Below, one piece after another: positions 7,987 to 16,081 of a stretch of DNA of 64,000 bases (position 1 is its first letter; every line of letters starts with the position of its first letter). The position numbers and the translations under genes were made by a program. The stretch is from positions 124,001 through 188,000 of the forward strand of contig DATKOF010000012.1 of NCBI GenBank assembly GCA_035524795.1, in the 5' to 3' direction. The DNA is from DATKOF01 sp035524795 (lineage in GTDB: Bacteria > Pseudomonadota > Gammaproteobacteria > Burkholderiales > SG8-41). The notes under the pieces were generated by a model that was not told the DNA's origin, did no database searches, and saw nothing but the letters and a program-made list of their open reading frames with translations.

Positions 7987-10038
7987 CTAAACACCGAGAT
8001 AGCGCTGGCGGTCGCCCAGCCAACGCTCAAGATGCCGCTGCGCGATCTGCGGCTGCGTACGCAGAATCGCGTCCGCCGCATTGCGCGCCGCGTCCAGCAA
8101 ATCAAGATCGACGGAGAGATCGGCAAAACGCAGCAGCGGCACACCGCTCTGCCGCGCGCCAAGCAATTCGCCGGGGCCGCGCAAGCGCAGATCATGGCGT
8201 GCGATTTCGAAACCGTCGGTGTTTTCATAAATGATCTTCAGGCGTTCACGTGCCGATGCCGATAGCGGCGCCTGGTAGAGCAGAATGCATGCGCTTTGTC
8301 CTTCGCCGCGGCCAACGCGGCCGCGCAGCTGATGCAACTGCGCCAGCCCCATGCGTTCAGCGTGCTCGATCACCATCAGCGTCGCATTCGGCACATCGAC
8401 GCCGACCTCGATCACGGTAGTTGCGACCAGCAACTGGATTGTGCCGCGTTGAAACGCCTCCATCACCGCGGTTTTTTCCTCGGCTTTCAGCCGTCCGTGC
8501 ACCAGACCGACTTTCAGCTCGGGAAACAGCGCCGCCACGCGCTCGTAGGTTTCCAGCGCTGTCCGCAATTGCAATGCTTCGGATTCTTCAATCAACGGAC
8601 ATACCCAGTACGCCTGACTGCCGGAAATGCAGGCATCGCGCACACGCTGGATCACCTCGTCGCGGCGGCTGTCGGCGACGAGCCGCGTCACGACCGGAGT
8701 GCGGCCGGGCGGCAACTCGTCGATCATCGACACATCGAGATCGGCGTAATAACTCATCGCAAGCGTGCGCGGAATCGGCGTTGCGCTCATCATCAATTGA
8801 TGTGGCTGCAGCGCCTCATGCTTTTCGCCCTTGCGCCCAAGCGCCAGCCGCTGGCGCACACCAAATCGGTGTTGTTCGTCGATGATCGCCAGCCCCAACT
8901 GCCGGAATTCGACCTCATCCTGAAACAACGCATGAGTGCCGATCGTGATTTGCGCGGCGCCGGCAGCCGTCTGGGCCAGCGCCGCGCGCTTTTGCGTCCG
9001 GCTCAGGCTGCCGGCGAGCCAGGTAACGGTGATGCCCAGCGGCGCGAGCCAGGCAGAAAATTTGCGGTAATGCTGCTCGCCGAGGATCTCGGTCGGAGCC
9101 ATCACCGCAACCTGAAAGCCGTTTTCGATGGCCTGCAGCGTGGCGAGCGCGGCGACTACGGTCTTGCCGCTGCCGACATCCCCCTGCAGCAGGCGCCGCA
9201 TCGGGTGCGGTTGTGCAAGATCGTCACGAATATCGGCGGCGGCGCGCTGCTGTGCCTGCGTCAACCTGAATGGCAGACGCTCCAGCAATGCAGGTGTCAG
9301 CCGATCGCGCGGTGCCAGTGGCGGCGCCGCAACAGACCGTCGCCGGTCACGATGAATGCGCATCGACAGCTGCTGGGCAAGCAGTTCGTCGAACTTGATG
9401 CGCCGCCACGCCGGATGGGTACGCTGCTGCAATTCCTGCTGCACGGCATCGGCCGGCGGCGCATGCAAGAAACGGACGCTGTCCGCAAAGGCCGGCAACG
9501 CCAGCCGCGCCAGCAGGTCGGCCGGCAGCGTATCGTCGAGCGGAGTATCCATCAGCGCATGGTCGATCATGCGTCGCAGACTGACCTGCCCCAAGCCGGC
9601 GGTAGTCGGGTATACCGGGGTCAGCGTCTTCGGCAGCGGCGTCTCCTCGCGCACCACGCGGTACCTCGGATGCACCATCTCCGCGCCAAAAAACCCCTGG
9701 CGGATCTCCCCGAACATCCGCACCCGGGCGCCGGGCGCAAGCTGCCTGGCCTGGCTGGGATAGAAATTGAGCAAACGCACCACCAGCGTTCCCGAACCGT
9801 CTTCGATGGCGCAGACCAGCTGGCGCTTGGGACGGTACTTGATATCGCTGCTGATGATCGCGCCTTCGACCTGCACCGTTCGGCCGTGCGGCGCATCCGC
9901 AATCCGCCACAGCCTGGTTTCATCGTCGTAGCGCGCCGGCAGGTGCAGCACGAGATCGAATTCGCGCGCGATGCCGAGCTTCTCCAGCGCAGACGCATTG
10001 GAATTCGGCGTGCGCTGTTTGCCAGCCTTGCCGTTCAC
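7987..10038 (-). CDS. recG: ATP-dependent DNA helicase RecG
   Basis: A 683-residue branch-migration helicase acting on stalled forks and Holliday junctions. Seen: N-terminal wedge/OB region (LVLHLPARYDDET, VEGAIISSDIKYRPKRQL), Walker A GDVGSGKTVVA, DEQH box (IIDEQHRFGVRQR), SAT motif MMSATPIPRTLAM, and helicase C-terminal motifs ATTVIEVGVDVPNA and QLRGRVGRG. The start is taken as GTG 10038. ridA lies nine bases upstream and ubiC 24 bases downstream, so the four genes are probably one operon. Confidence 0.97.
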   Translation of the reverse strand: MNGKAGKQRTPNSNASALEKLGIAREFDLVLHLPARYDDETRLWRIADAPHGRTVQVEGAIISSDIKYRPKRQLVCAIEDGSGTLVVRLLNFYPSQARQLAPGARVRMFGEIRQGFFGAEMVHPRYRVVREETPLPKTLTPVYPTTAGLGQVSLRRMIDHALMDTPLDDTLPADLLARLALPAFADSVRFLHAPPADAVQQELQQRTHPAWRRIKFDELLAQQLSMRIHRDRRRSVAAPPLAPRDRLTPALLERLPFRLTQAQQRAAADIRDDLAQPHPMRRLLQGDVGSGKTVVAALATLQAIENGFQVAVMAPTEILGEQHYRKFSAWLAPLGITVTWLAGSLSRTQKRAALAQTAAGAAQITIGTHALFQDEVEFRQLGLAIIDEQHRFGVRQRLALGRKGEKHEALQPHQLMMSATPIPRTLAMSYYADLDVSMIDELPPGRTPVVTRLVADSRRDEVIQRVRDACISGSQAYWVCPLIEESEALQLRTALETYERVAALFPELKVGLVHGRLKAEEKTAVMEAFQRGTIQLLVATTVIEVGVDVPNATLMVIEHAERMGLAQLHQLRGRVGRGEGQSACILLYQAPLSASARERLKIIYENTDGFEIARHDLRLRGPGELLGARQSGVPLLRFADLSVDLDLLDAARNAADAILRTQPQIAQRHLERWLGDRQRYLGV

Positions 10039-10047
10039 GCTCGACGG

Positions 10048-10431
10048 CTACTTCAATTCCATGACCGCGTCCATTTCGACCAGCGCTCCGCGCGGCAGGC
10101 CGGCAACACCGACAGCCGCGCGCGCCGGATACGGCGGCGTGAAATACCCGGCCATGATCTCGTTGACGCGCGGAAAATGCGCGAGATCCGTCAGATATAC
10201 GTTGAGCTTGACGATATCGTCGAGCCCACCGCCCGCCGCAGTCGCAACCGCCTTCAAGTTCTCGACCACGCGCACGATCTGCGCCTCAATGCCTTCCATC
10301 ATCTGCATCGTCGATGGATCGAGCCCGATCTGCCCCGAAAGATAAACAGTGCCGCCGCCGGTGCAGATAGCCTGTGAATAGGTGCCTATCGCCTGCGGCG
10401 CGGCATCGGTCTGGATGGATCGTTTTTCCAT
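10048..10431 (-). CDS. ridA: RidA-family reactive imine/enamine deaminase
   Basis: 127 residues of the YjgF/YER057c/UK114 family, which hydrolyses reactive 2-aminoacrylate released by PLP enzymes. Seen: IQTDAAPQAIGTYSQAI at the N-terminus, VYLSGQIGLDP, VVENLKAVATAAG, and the active-site Arg in YPARAAVGVAGLPRGALVEMDA. ATG 10431 has a GAGG ribosome binding site nine bases upstream; GTG 10437 is a possible alternative. First gene of the ridA-recG-ubiC-ubiA run. Confidence 0.94.
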   Translation of the reverse strand: MEKRSIQTDAAPQAIGTYSQAICTGGGTVYLSGQIGLDPSTMQMMEGIEAQIVRVVENLKAVATAAGGGLDDIVKLNVYLTDLAHFPRVNEIMAGYFTPPYPARAAVGVAGLPRGALVEMDAVMELK

Positions 10432-10437
10432 GAACAC

Positions 10438-10761
10438 CCCTCAAAGCGCGCTTAAACAAAAACCGGAACAATCATAGCGCCGAATTGTGCCTTATCTTCC
10501 GGAACGCCGGATTATTTTGACATTACTGTCAACATCGGCGAACCGGCCGCCGGAATCACTGGGTCAAATTAATAGGCGTCGCATAAACACGCGGGGCGGT
10601 AAAAGCCTGAACCTTGAGCTATATCAATAACAATCAGGCCGGATCGGAGTTAAATGGCGATACGAGAATGGTCGCGGAGCGTGGAAGCCCGGTAAAGATT
10701 GCGGGCTTTATCGCCAAAATGGATCGATGCGGTCAACCTCTCGTTTTAAATGGAGGGAAAT
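10438..10761 (+). other. Gap with a nested hairpin leader upstream of a 35-codon gene
   Basis: The gap holds a palindrome TTGACA-TTAC-TGTCAA at 10517-10532 and a nested stem: outer TGGCGATA (10655-10662) with TATCGCCA (10709-10716), inner AAGCCCG (10685-10691) with CGGGCTT (10702-10708). The inner and outer right arms are directly adjacent. The structure ends 45 bases before the ATG at 10762, so it looks like a folded 5' leader. No known riboswitch was recognised, and no confident promoter was found. Confidence 0.45.
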
Positions 10762-10869
10762 ATGGATACCGTTGTCATCATCATGCTTGCAATTATCGTA
10801 CTGCCCATCATCGCTGCGGTGTTGGACAACCAAACCTGGGAAAAAATAATCAAGGCCGGTGGGAGATAG
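10762..10869 (+). CDS. Small single-pass membrane protein (35 aa), unrecognised
   Basis: ATG 10762 to TAG 10869. The peptide begins MDTVVIIMLAIIVLPIIAAV, one hydrophobic helix over residues 4-21, followed by a polar tail LDNQTWEKIIKAGGR. A near-perfect Shine-Dalgarno sequence (TGGAGGG) sits five bases before the ATG, and a strong terminator follows at 10941. A folded leader lies upstream. No homologue is recognised. Support is the ribosome binding site, the TM-plus-charged-tail layout and the terminator. Confidence 0.65.
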   Translation: MDTVVIIMLAIIVLPIIAAVLDNQTWEKIIKAGGR

Positions 10870-10940
10870 TCCGGTCGGCGCGCAGCCAGCCGCCGCAAAA
10901 TAAAATTTGAAGTTGGAGGTTGCCGTTGAAAAACGGCGAG

Positions 10941-10966
10941 AAAGCCGCCCTTGAGGGCGGCTTTTT
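10941..10966 (+). terminator. Rho-independent terminator
   Basis: AAAGCCGCCC (10941-10950), TTGA loop, GGGCGGCTTT (10955-10964) and further T to 10966. It ends the transcription unit of the 35-codon gene. The tRNA gene beyond it is on the other strand. Confidence 0.9.
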
Positions 10967-10998
10967 ATTGAGTGTCGCCCAAGCCTGATAAAATATGA

Positions 10999-11074
<76 letters not shown>

Positions 11075-11160
11075 ATGGAAAGGCGCGTATTTTACTGGCA
11101 AAAAGCGGAGGCGTAAAACCGGCCGGGCAACTGGTCATAACCAAATCGGAAGGGCCGTCA

Positions 11161-11922
11161 ATGCAAATCTCCCCGCCCTACGGGTTCAACGAAGTCGTGG
11201 CGCTGGCCAGGACCCACCGCGTGCGGCTACCGCAGGGCCGTGCGGTGGCCGCGGCGTTCCGCACCATGACGCTGGTGCCGGTCAGCTGCTCCGAATTTCC
11301 GCCGGCGGGCCGCGATTATCCTGTGGCCTTCATCAGCGGCGATCAGGGCAAGACTTATACGCCGATGGCGGTGCTCGGCTTCGAGGCGCGGCAAAATCTG
11401 TTCATCCAGCCGGACGGCAATTGGGATGTTGCGGTTTACCTTCCCGCCTATGTGCGGCGTTATCCGTTCTGCATGACGCGCGTCACCGTCAACGGCGAAA
11501 CGCGTCCCGAGCGCGTCACCTGCGTCGAGAAGCAGGCGCTCGACGATCGCGGCACGTCACTGTTCGACAAGAAAGGCAATCCGGTGCCCGAATGGCAGGC
11601 GCTGGAAAAATTATTGTTCGAATATGAAGCCGACTTGGCGCGCACCGAGGAAATGTGCCGTTTGCTCGCAGAATACCGGCTGCTCGAGCCGTTCGTGATG
11701 CAGGCGATGCCGAATCAGGGCGAGCCGCTGCAGATGACCGGCCTGTTCCGCATCGCCGAGGCCGCGCTCGGCGCGCTCGATGCCGGCAAACTCAAAAGCC
11801 TCGCGCAGCAGAATTTTCTTGGCGGAATTTACGCGCACCTGTTTTCACTCGCCAACTTCGAGCGCTTGCTGGGACGCCGCGCCGCGCTCGCCCAATCCGC
11901 CGCGAACCACCAACTCAACTGA
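11161..11922 (+). CDS. SapC-family protein
   Basis: 253 residues of the SapC family, named from an S-layer secretion locus of Campylobacter; its biochemical role is not established. Typical features: early FRTMTLVPVSCSEFPPAGRD, YPVAFISGD, PMAVLGFEARQNLFI, WDVAVYLPAYVRRYPFCM, and C-terminal MTGLFRIAEAALGAL with NFLGGIYAHLFSLANFERLL. Start ATG 11161 has GGAAGGG seven bases upstream. It is a single gene with no other S-layer or secretion genes near it. Its stop overlaps the convergent lgt stop by eight bases. Confidence 0.85.
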   Translation: MQISPPYGFNEVVALARTHRVRLPQGRAVAAAFRTMTLVPVSCSEFPPAGRDYPVAFISGDQGKTYTPMAVLGFEARQNLFIQPDGNWDVAVYLPAYVRRYPFCMTRVTVNGETRPERVTCVEKQALDDRGTSLFDKKGNPVPEWQALEKLLFEYEADLARTEEMCRLLAEYRLLEPFVMQAMPNQGEPLQMTGLFRIAEAALGALDAGKLKSLAQQNFLGGIYAHLFSLANFERLLGRRAALAQSAANHQLN

Positions 11923-12706
11923 TCGCTTTGCCGTGGCGATAGGCGTAAATCATCAGCGCCGCGCCGGCGACGATCATCGGCAGCGACAGCCATTGCCCCA
12001 TCGATAGATTGAGCGCGAGCAGGCCGAGATAGCGGTCGGGCTCGCGCGTGAACTCGACCAAGAAGCGGAACGTCCCGTAGCCGATCAGGAACAACGCTGA
12101 CACCGCGCCGCGCGGCCGCGGCTTGGCCGAGAAGAACCACAAAATCAGAAACAGCGCGACGCCTTCGAGCGCAAACTCATAAAGCTCGGATGGATGACGC
12201 GGCGTTTGGTCCACGTTCGGGAAAACCATCGCCCACGGCACGTCGGTCGGCCGTCCCCACAGTTCGCCGTTGATGAAGTTGCCGAGCCGGCCGCAGGCGA
12301 GGCCGAGGCATGCGAGCGGCGCAATGAAATCGGTGATCGCGAGCCAGTGCTGCCGGTGCTTGCGCGCGTACCACAGCATCGCGATGATCACACCGAGGAA
12401 GCCGCCGTGGAACGACATGCCGCCTTCCCACAGGTAAAAAATGTGCCACGGTGCGGCGAGATAATCGTCGAGCTTGTAGAACAGCACGAAACCGAGCCGC
12501 CCGCCGACGATGACGCCGAGCATGCCGTAGAACAGCGCGTCTTCGAGTTGCTTCGCTGTCCACACCGCATGCGGGCGTGTCTTGATCGCATAGTTGCCGA
12601 CGATCCACACCAGCGCGAAACTCAGCAGGTACATGAGGCCGTACCAATGCACCGCGAGCGGGCCGAGACGGAACGCGATGGGGTCGAATTGCGGGTGAAC
12701 CAGCAT
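11915..12706 (-). CDS. lgt: Prolipoprotein diacylglyceryl transferase
   Basis: Lgt transfers diacylglycerol from phosphatidylglycerol to the lipobox cysteine of prolipoproteins, in the inner membrane. 263 residues from ATG 12706 (MLVHPQFDPIAFRLGPLAVHWYGLMY, the family start; 20 extra in-frame residues upstream are unsupported). Seen: the Lgt signature GRLGNFINGELWGRPT with the essential Arg, GGMSFHGGF, HPSELYE, FRFLVEFTREPD and about seven membrane segments. Genes for likely substrates in this window include the LivK-type binding protein and pilP. Confidence 0.96.
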   Translation of the reverse strand: MLVHPQFDPIAFRLGPLAVHWYGLMYLLSFALVWIVGNYAIKTRPHAVWTAKQLEDALFYGMLGVIVGGRLGFVLFYKLDDYLAAPWHIFYLWEGGMSFHGGFLGVIIAMLWYARKHRQHWLAITDFIAPLACLGLACGRLGNFINGELWGRPTDVPWAMVFPNVDQTPRHPSELYEFALEGVALFLILWFFSAKPRPRGAVSALFLIGYGTFRFLVEFTREPDRYLGLLALNLSMGQWLSLPMIVAGAALMIYAYRHGKAIS

Positions 12707-12759
12707 CTGGCAATAGTCTCGCGGTAAAATTGCCCGATTATACGTAGCGGGAAACGCAA

Positions 12760-14439
12760 ATGGCACTCAACAGACGCAGCCGCTTGATCACCGCCGGCGT
12801 GGCGCGCTCGCCGAACCGAGCGATGCTGCGCGCGGTCGGCTTCAAGGACGGCGACTTCGACAAGCCGATCGTCGGCGTCGCCAACGGCTATTCGACGATG
12901 AACCCGTGCAACGCCGGCATTCAGGTGCTGGTCGACCGCGCGATCGCCGCGCTGAGGGAAGCCGGCGCGATGCCGCAGGTGTTCGGTTTCCCGACCGTGA
13001 CCGACGGCATCGGCATGGGCACCGAAGCGATGAAATATTCGCTGGTGTCGCGCGAAGTGATCGCCGACGCGATCGAGACCTCGGTCAACGGCCAGGCGAT
13101 GGACGGCGTGCTGTCGGTCGGCGGCTGCGACAAGAACATGCCGGGCAGCCTCATGGCGATGGCGCGCATCAACGTGCCCGGCATCTTCGTCTACGCCGGC
13201 ACCATCAAGCCCGGATTCTGGAAGGGCGAGAAACTCACCATCGTCTCGCCGTTCGAAGCGGTCGGCGCGTACACCGCCGGTAAAATGAAGGAAGAAGATT
13301 TGGTCGGCATCGAGAAGAATGCGTGTCCGACGGTCGGCGCCTGCGGCGGCATGTACACCGCGAACACGATGTCGTCGTCGTTCGAAGCGCTCGGCATGAG
13401 TTTGCTCGGTTCGAGCCAGATGGCCTCGCCCGACCCCGAGAAAGCCGATTCCGCTGCGGCGTCAGCAAAAGTGCTGGTGAACGCGATCAAGCTCGACCTC
13501 AAGCCGCGCGATATCATCACTCGCCAATCCATCGAAAACGCGATCGCGCTGGTGATGGCGACCGGCGGCTCAACCAATGCGGTGCTGCATTACCTCGCGA
13601 TCGCGCACGCGGCCGAGGTCGAGTGGACAATCGACGATTTCGAGCGCGTGCGCGAGAAGGTGCCGGTGCTATGCGAACTGAAACCGTCAGGCCGTTTCGT
13701 CGCGACGGACTTTCATCAGGCCGGCGGCGTGCCGCAGGTGCTGAAGATGCTGCTCAACCACGGGTTGCTGCACGGCGACTGCATCACCATCACCGGCAAG
13801 ACGCTTGCCGAGGAATTGAAAGACGTTCCCGATGAGCCGCGCAAAGATCAGGAAGTGATCCGGCCTTGGAGCAAGCCGCTTTATGCGCAAGGCCATCTTG
13901 CGATCATGAAGGGCAACCTGTCCCCTGAAGGCTGCGTCGCGAAAATCAGCGGTCTGAAAAGTCTGGAGATCACCGGCCCGGCGCGCGTGTTCGATTCCGA
14001 GCCGCTGGCGATGGAGGCAATCCTCGCCAAGAAGATCAAGGCCGGCGACGTGCTCGTGATCCGCTACGAAGGGCCGAAAGGCGGTCCCGGCATGCAGGAA
14101 ATGCTGGCGCCGACCTCGGCGCTGATCGGCGAAGGGCTCGGTGCCTCTGTGGGACTCATCACCGACGGCCGCTTTTCGGGCGGCACCTGGGGCATGGTGG
14201 TCGGCCACGTCGCGCCGGAAGCGTACGACGGCGGCGTGATCGCGCTGGTGCAGGAAAGCGACTCGATCACGATCGACGCCAACAAGCGCGTGGTGCAGCT
14301 CAATGTCAGCGACGCCGAGATCGCCAAACGCCGCGCGGCGTGGAAACAACCGAAACCGCGCTACACGCGCGGCGCGCTCGGCAAGTACATCAAGCTGGTA
14401 TCGACTGCAAGCAGGGGCGCGGTGACGGACGGTGAGTGA
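12760..14439 (+). CDS. ilvD: Dihydroxy-acid dehydratase
   Basis: IlvD dehydrates 2,3-dihydroxy-isovalerate and 2,3-dihydroxy-3-methylvalerate in branched-chain amino acid synthesis and carries an Fe-S cluster. 559 residues, the usual length of the shorter form. Seen: NPCNAGI (first cluster Cys), VGGCDKNMPG, CPTVGACGGMYTANTMSS, MATGGSTNAVLHYLAIA and the C-terminal GRFSGGTWGMVVGHVAPEA. The last 29 codons plus stop (14350-14439) are repeated in diverged form at 14989-15078, beyond a toxin-antitoxin pair. The encoded C-terminus is intact. Confidence 0.97.
   Translation: MALNRRSRLITAGVARSPNRAMLRAVGFKDGDFDKPIVGVANGYSTMNPCNAGIQVLVDRAIAALREAGAMPQVFGFPTVTDGIGMGTEAMKYSLVSREVIADAIETSVNGQAMDGVLSVGGCDKNMPGSLMAMARINVPGIFVYAGTIKPGFWKGEKLTIVSPFEAVGAYTAGKMKEEDLVGIEKNACPTVGACGGMYTANTMSSSFEALGMSLLGSSQMASPDPEKADSAAASAKVLVNAIKLDLKPRDIITRQSIENAIALVMATGGSTNAVLHYLAIAHAAEVEWTIDDFERVREKVPVLCELKPSGRFVATDFHQAGGVPQVLKMLLNHGLLHGDCITITGKTLAEELKDVPDEPRKDQEVIRPWSKPLYAQGHLAIMKGNLSPEGCVAKISGLKSLEITGPARVFDSEPLAMEAILAKKIKAGDVLVIRYEGPKGGPGMQEMLAPTSALIGEGLGASVGLITDGRFSGGTWGMVVGHVAPEAYDGGVIALVQESDSITIDANKRVVQLNVSDAEIAKRRAAWKQPKPRYTRGALGKYIKLVSTASRGAVTDGE
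14350..14439 (+). repeat. ilvD 3'-end repeat, copy 1 (inside ilvD)
   Basis: The last 29 codons plus stop of ilvD. It matches 14989-15078 at 76 of 90 positions with no gaps. Twelve of the 14 differences are synonymous third-base changes, one is Arg to Lys (AGG/AAG), and one changes the stop (TGA/TAA). Confidence 0.95.
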
Positions 14440-14450
14440 ATCAGGGTAAC

Positions 14451-14479
14451 TTGACGTCGTAACGTTTAAGCGACATAAT
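14451..14479 (+). promoter_or_regulatory. Toxin-antitoxin promoter, apparently leaderless
   Basis: TTGACG (14451-14456), 17 bases, CATAAT (14474-14479). The ATG is at 14486, only seven bases after the -10 box, and no ribosome binding site precedes it. Transcription would start at or next to the start codon. GTCG at 14456-14459 and CGAC at 14471-14474 form a loose inverted repeat that could be an operator. Confidence 0.7.
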
Positions 14480-14485
14480 GTTTCT

Positions 14486-14716
14486 ATGGATTCCCAGAAA
14501 CGCGCCACGGTTTATTTCGAAAGCGACGTGCATCGCGCGCTGCGCCTGAAAGCGGCGGCGGCAGACCGTTCGATTTCGGACATGGTTAACGATGCGGTAA
14601 AAACTGTCCTTGCCGAGGACGCCGAAGACCTTGCGGCCTTTTCCGAGAGGAAAAAAGAAAAAAGCGCCTCCTTTGAAAGCTTTGTCCAGGGCCTGAAACA
14701 GCGTGGCCGGATATAA
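14486..14716 (+). CDS. Ribbon-helix-helix (CopG-like) antitoxin
   Basis: 76 residues. Residues 6-40 (KRATVYFESDVHRALRLKAA, then ADRSISDMVNDAV) match the ribbon-helix-helix DNA-binding fold: an N-terminal beta strand for dimer and operator contact, then two helices. The charged C-terminal tail (SERKKEKSASFESFVQGLKQ) would wrap the toxin. It overlaps the RelE-like gene by 14 bases, the normal antitoxin-first order. It probably neutralises the toxin and represses its own promoter at 14451-14479. Confidence 0.85.
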   Translation: MDSQKRATVYFESDVHRALRLKAAAADRSISDMVNDAVKTVLAEDAEDLAAFSERKKEKSASFESFVQGLKQRGRI

Positions 14717-14966
14717 GCTGCTGATCAAAACGTCGGCGGCCAAAGAAATCGACGGGACAGGCAGCAAGGCCGATCGCCAAAAAATAGTCTCAAAAATTCT
14801 GACGCTGGCGGCGAATGGGCGCCCGGCTGGCTCCGAAAAACTTGCGGGACATGACAATCGCTACCGGTTAAGGCAAGGAAACTACCGTATCATTTATCTC
14901 ATCAACGATGATACTCACGAAATAACGATATTCAAGATCGGTCATCGCAAAGATGTCTATCGTTGA
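14703..14966 (+). CDS. RelE/ParE-family toxin
   Basis: 87 residues from GTG 14703. The family pattern is clear: YKLLIKTSAAKEID at the N-terminus, a helical middle with KILTLAANGRPAGSEKL, then YRLRQGNYRIIYLINDD and TIFKIGHRKDVYR, the standard C-terminal RelE/ParE strands with basic residues (Arg, His-Arg, Tyr). RelE types cleave mRNA on the ribosome; ParE types poison gyrase. The R-x-G-x-YR core fits both, so the target is not decided. Overlap with the antitoxin implies coupled translation. Confidence 0.88.
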   Translation: MAGYKLLIKTSAAKEIDGTGSKADRQKIVSKILTLAANGRPAGSEKLAGHDNRYRLRQGNYRIIYLINDDTHEITIFKIGHRKDVYR

Positions 14967-14988
14967 CAGCACTGTCAGCAGAAAACAC

Positions 14989-15078
14989 CCAAAGCCGCGC
15001 TACACGCGCGGCGCGCTTGGCAAGTACATCAAGCTAGTTTCGACCGCGAGTAAGGGTGCGGTGACGGATGGCGAATAA
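14989..15078 (+). repeat. ilvD 3'-end repeat, copy 2 (orphan fragment)
   Basis: Encodes PKPRYTRGALGKYIKLVSTA followed by SKGAVTDGE and TAA, the IlvD C-terminus, with no start and no upstream ilvD. It is not decaying: nearly all differences from copy 1 are synonymous, so both copies evolved under protein-level selection before coming together. It marks the right edge of the toxin-antitoxin insert. Confidence 0.93.
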
Positions 15079-15118
15079 TTATGACTTGTAATTTTTAGCC
15101 GACGATTGAGGTATCGCA

Positions 15119-15976
15119 ATGATCTCAAACAATGAAGCGCTAAGAAAAATTAGTGATGTCGTATATCAAGAAGCCAATCCCCCGAATGATCGCAATCGAC
15201 CTTTAGAGTGGCGTAGACATTTCAATTTTATTCGTTTGCCATTAAAAAATATAAAAATCATCTCTGATTTCAAAGTTTCCAATTCCAATTGGGATATAGA
15301 CAACAAGCACGCCACTTCGCCTTGGCATTTAATAAAACCAGAAATAAATACAACCCGATCTATCAGTGGACTGGTAGATAACGAGAAAACGAGAGATACG
15401 ATCTATTGCACTTTAGTAGACGGCGATAATAAAGAAATCTCGAAGCTTGAAAAACCATCTGGCAATACTAAAGTTGTCTTAAAAACCGGGAAACCCATTG
15501 AAGGAAATGAAAGCTTCCCAAACGGAATTTATCATGGCATTTGTTTTCGCGCCGATTTTGAACCGGGAGAAGATTACCTCTGTTTCGAATTGCAATTACC
15601 AGAAAAACAAATTGAAGATATCTTAAAACACTTGGCTCAAAACCCTAACACGCAAATTGAAGTGGGTGTTAACCTCCTTTCATTTAGTTACGAAGTAGAT
15701 GATTTTTTAAGTGAATGGTACCATCCTAGAGATCTATTTATAGAAAAAGGAGCTGCTGCACCGGTAGCATGGGTCAATATATCGACTTCCTTAGGCATTA
15801 AGATGGAAATATCTCGTGAAAATTTAGAAGATAACGGAAATATCTATGCCGATGAGCCACATAATCAAATTACACCTTCTACCATCAATATAATAGCCGT
15901 CACAAAAGCATTGAAAGGTTTAACTGTTGCAATCTGGATTTTAGTTTTAGTCGTCGGCTATTCGTTGATTAAATAA
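15119..15976 (+). CDS. AT-rich orphan, predicted tail-anchored membrane protein
   Basis: 285 residues, not recognised. Strikingly AT-rich with A/T-ending codons, unlike its neighbours. There is no signal peptide. Residues 1-260 are soluble and rich in Asn, Asp, Glu and Lys, with beta-like segments such as YHGICFRADFEPGEDYLCFE. A single hydrophobic helix near 267-283 (LTVAIWILVLVVGYSLI) ends two residues before the stop, so the protein should be tail-anchored facing the cytoplasm. TGAGGT seven bases before the ATG supports the start. It lies directly after the ilvD fragment, so lateral origin is likely. Function unknown. Confidence 0.75.
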   Translation: MISNNEALRKISDVVYQEANPPNDRNRPLEWRRHFNFIRLPLKNIKIISDFKVSNSNWDIDNKHATSPWHLIKPEINTTRSISGLVDNEKTRDTIYCTLVDGDNKEISKLEKPSGNTKVVLKTGKPIEGNESFPNGIYHGICFRADFEPGEDYLCFELQLPEKQIEDILKHLAQNPNTQIEVGVNLLSFSYEVDDFLSEWYHPRDLFIEKGAAAPVAWVNISTSLGIKMEISRENLEDNGNIYADEPHNQITPSTINIIAVTKALKGLTVAIWILVLVVGYSLIK

Positions 15977-16081
15977 ACTATGCCGATGGAGGAAATTTAG
16001 TTGCTCGAATTATGGTGACAAATTCATAATCATCTCGCCCAGGAAACCAGCCCCTATCTCCAGCAGCACGCCAACAATCCC

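Noticed and set aside
10614..10910. A 98-codon plus-strand frame across the folded leader and the 35-codon gene
   Set aside because: No ribosome binding site and no domain. It crosses the nested stem, and the alternative 35-codon frame has a strong ribosome binding site and a sensible membrane helix.
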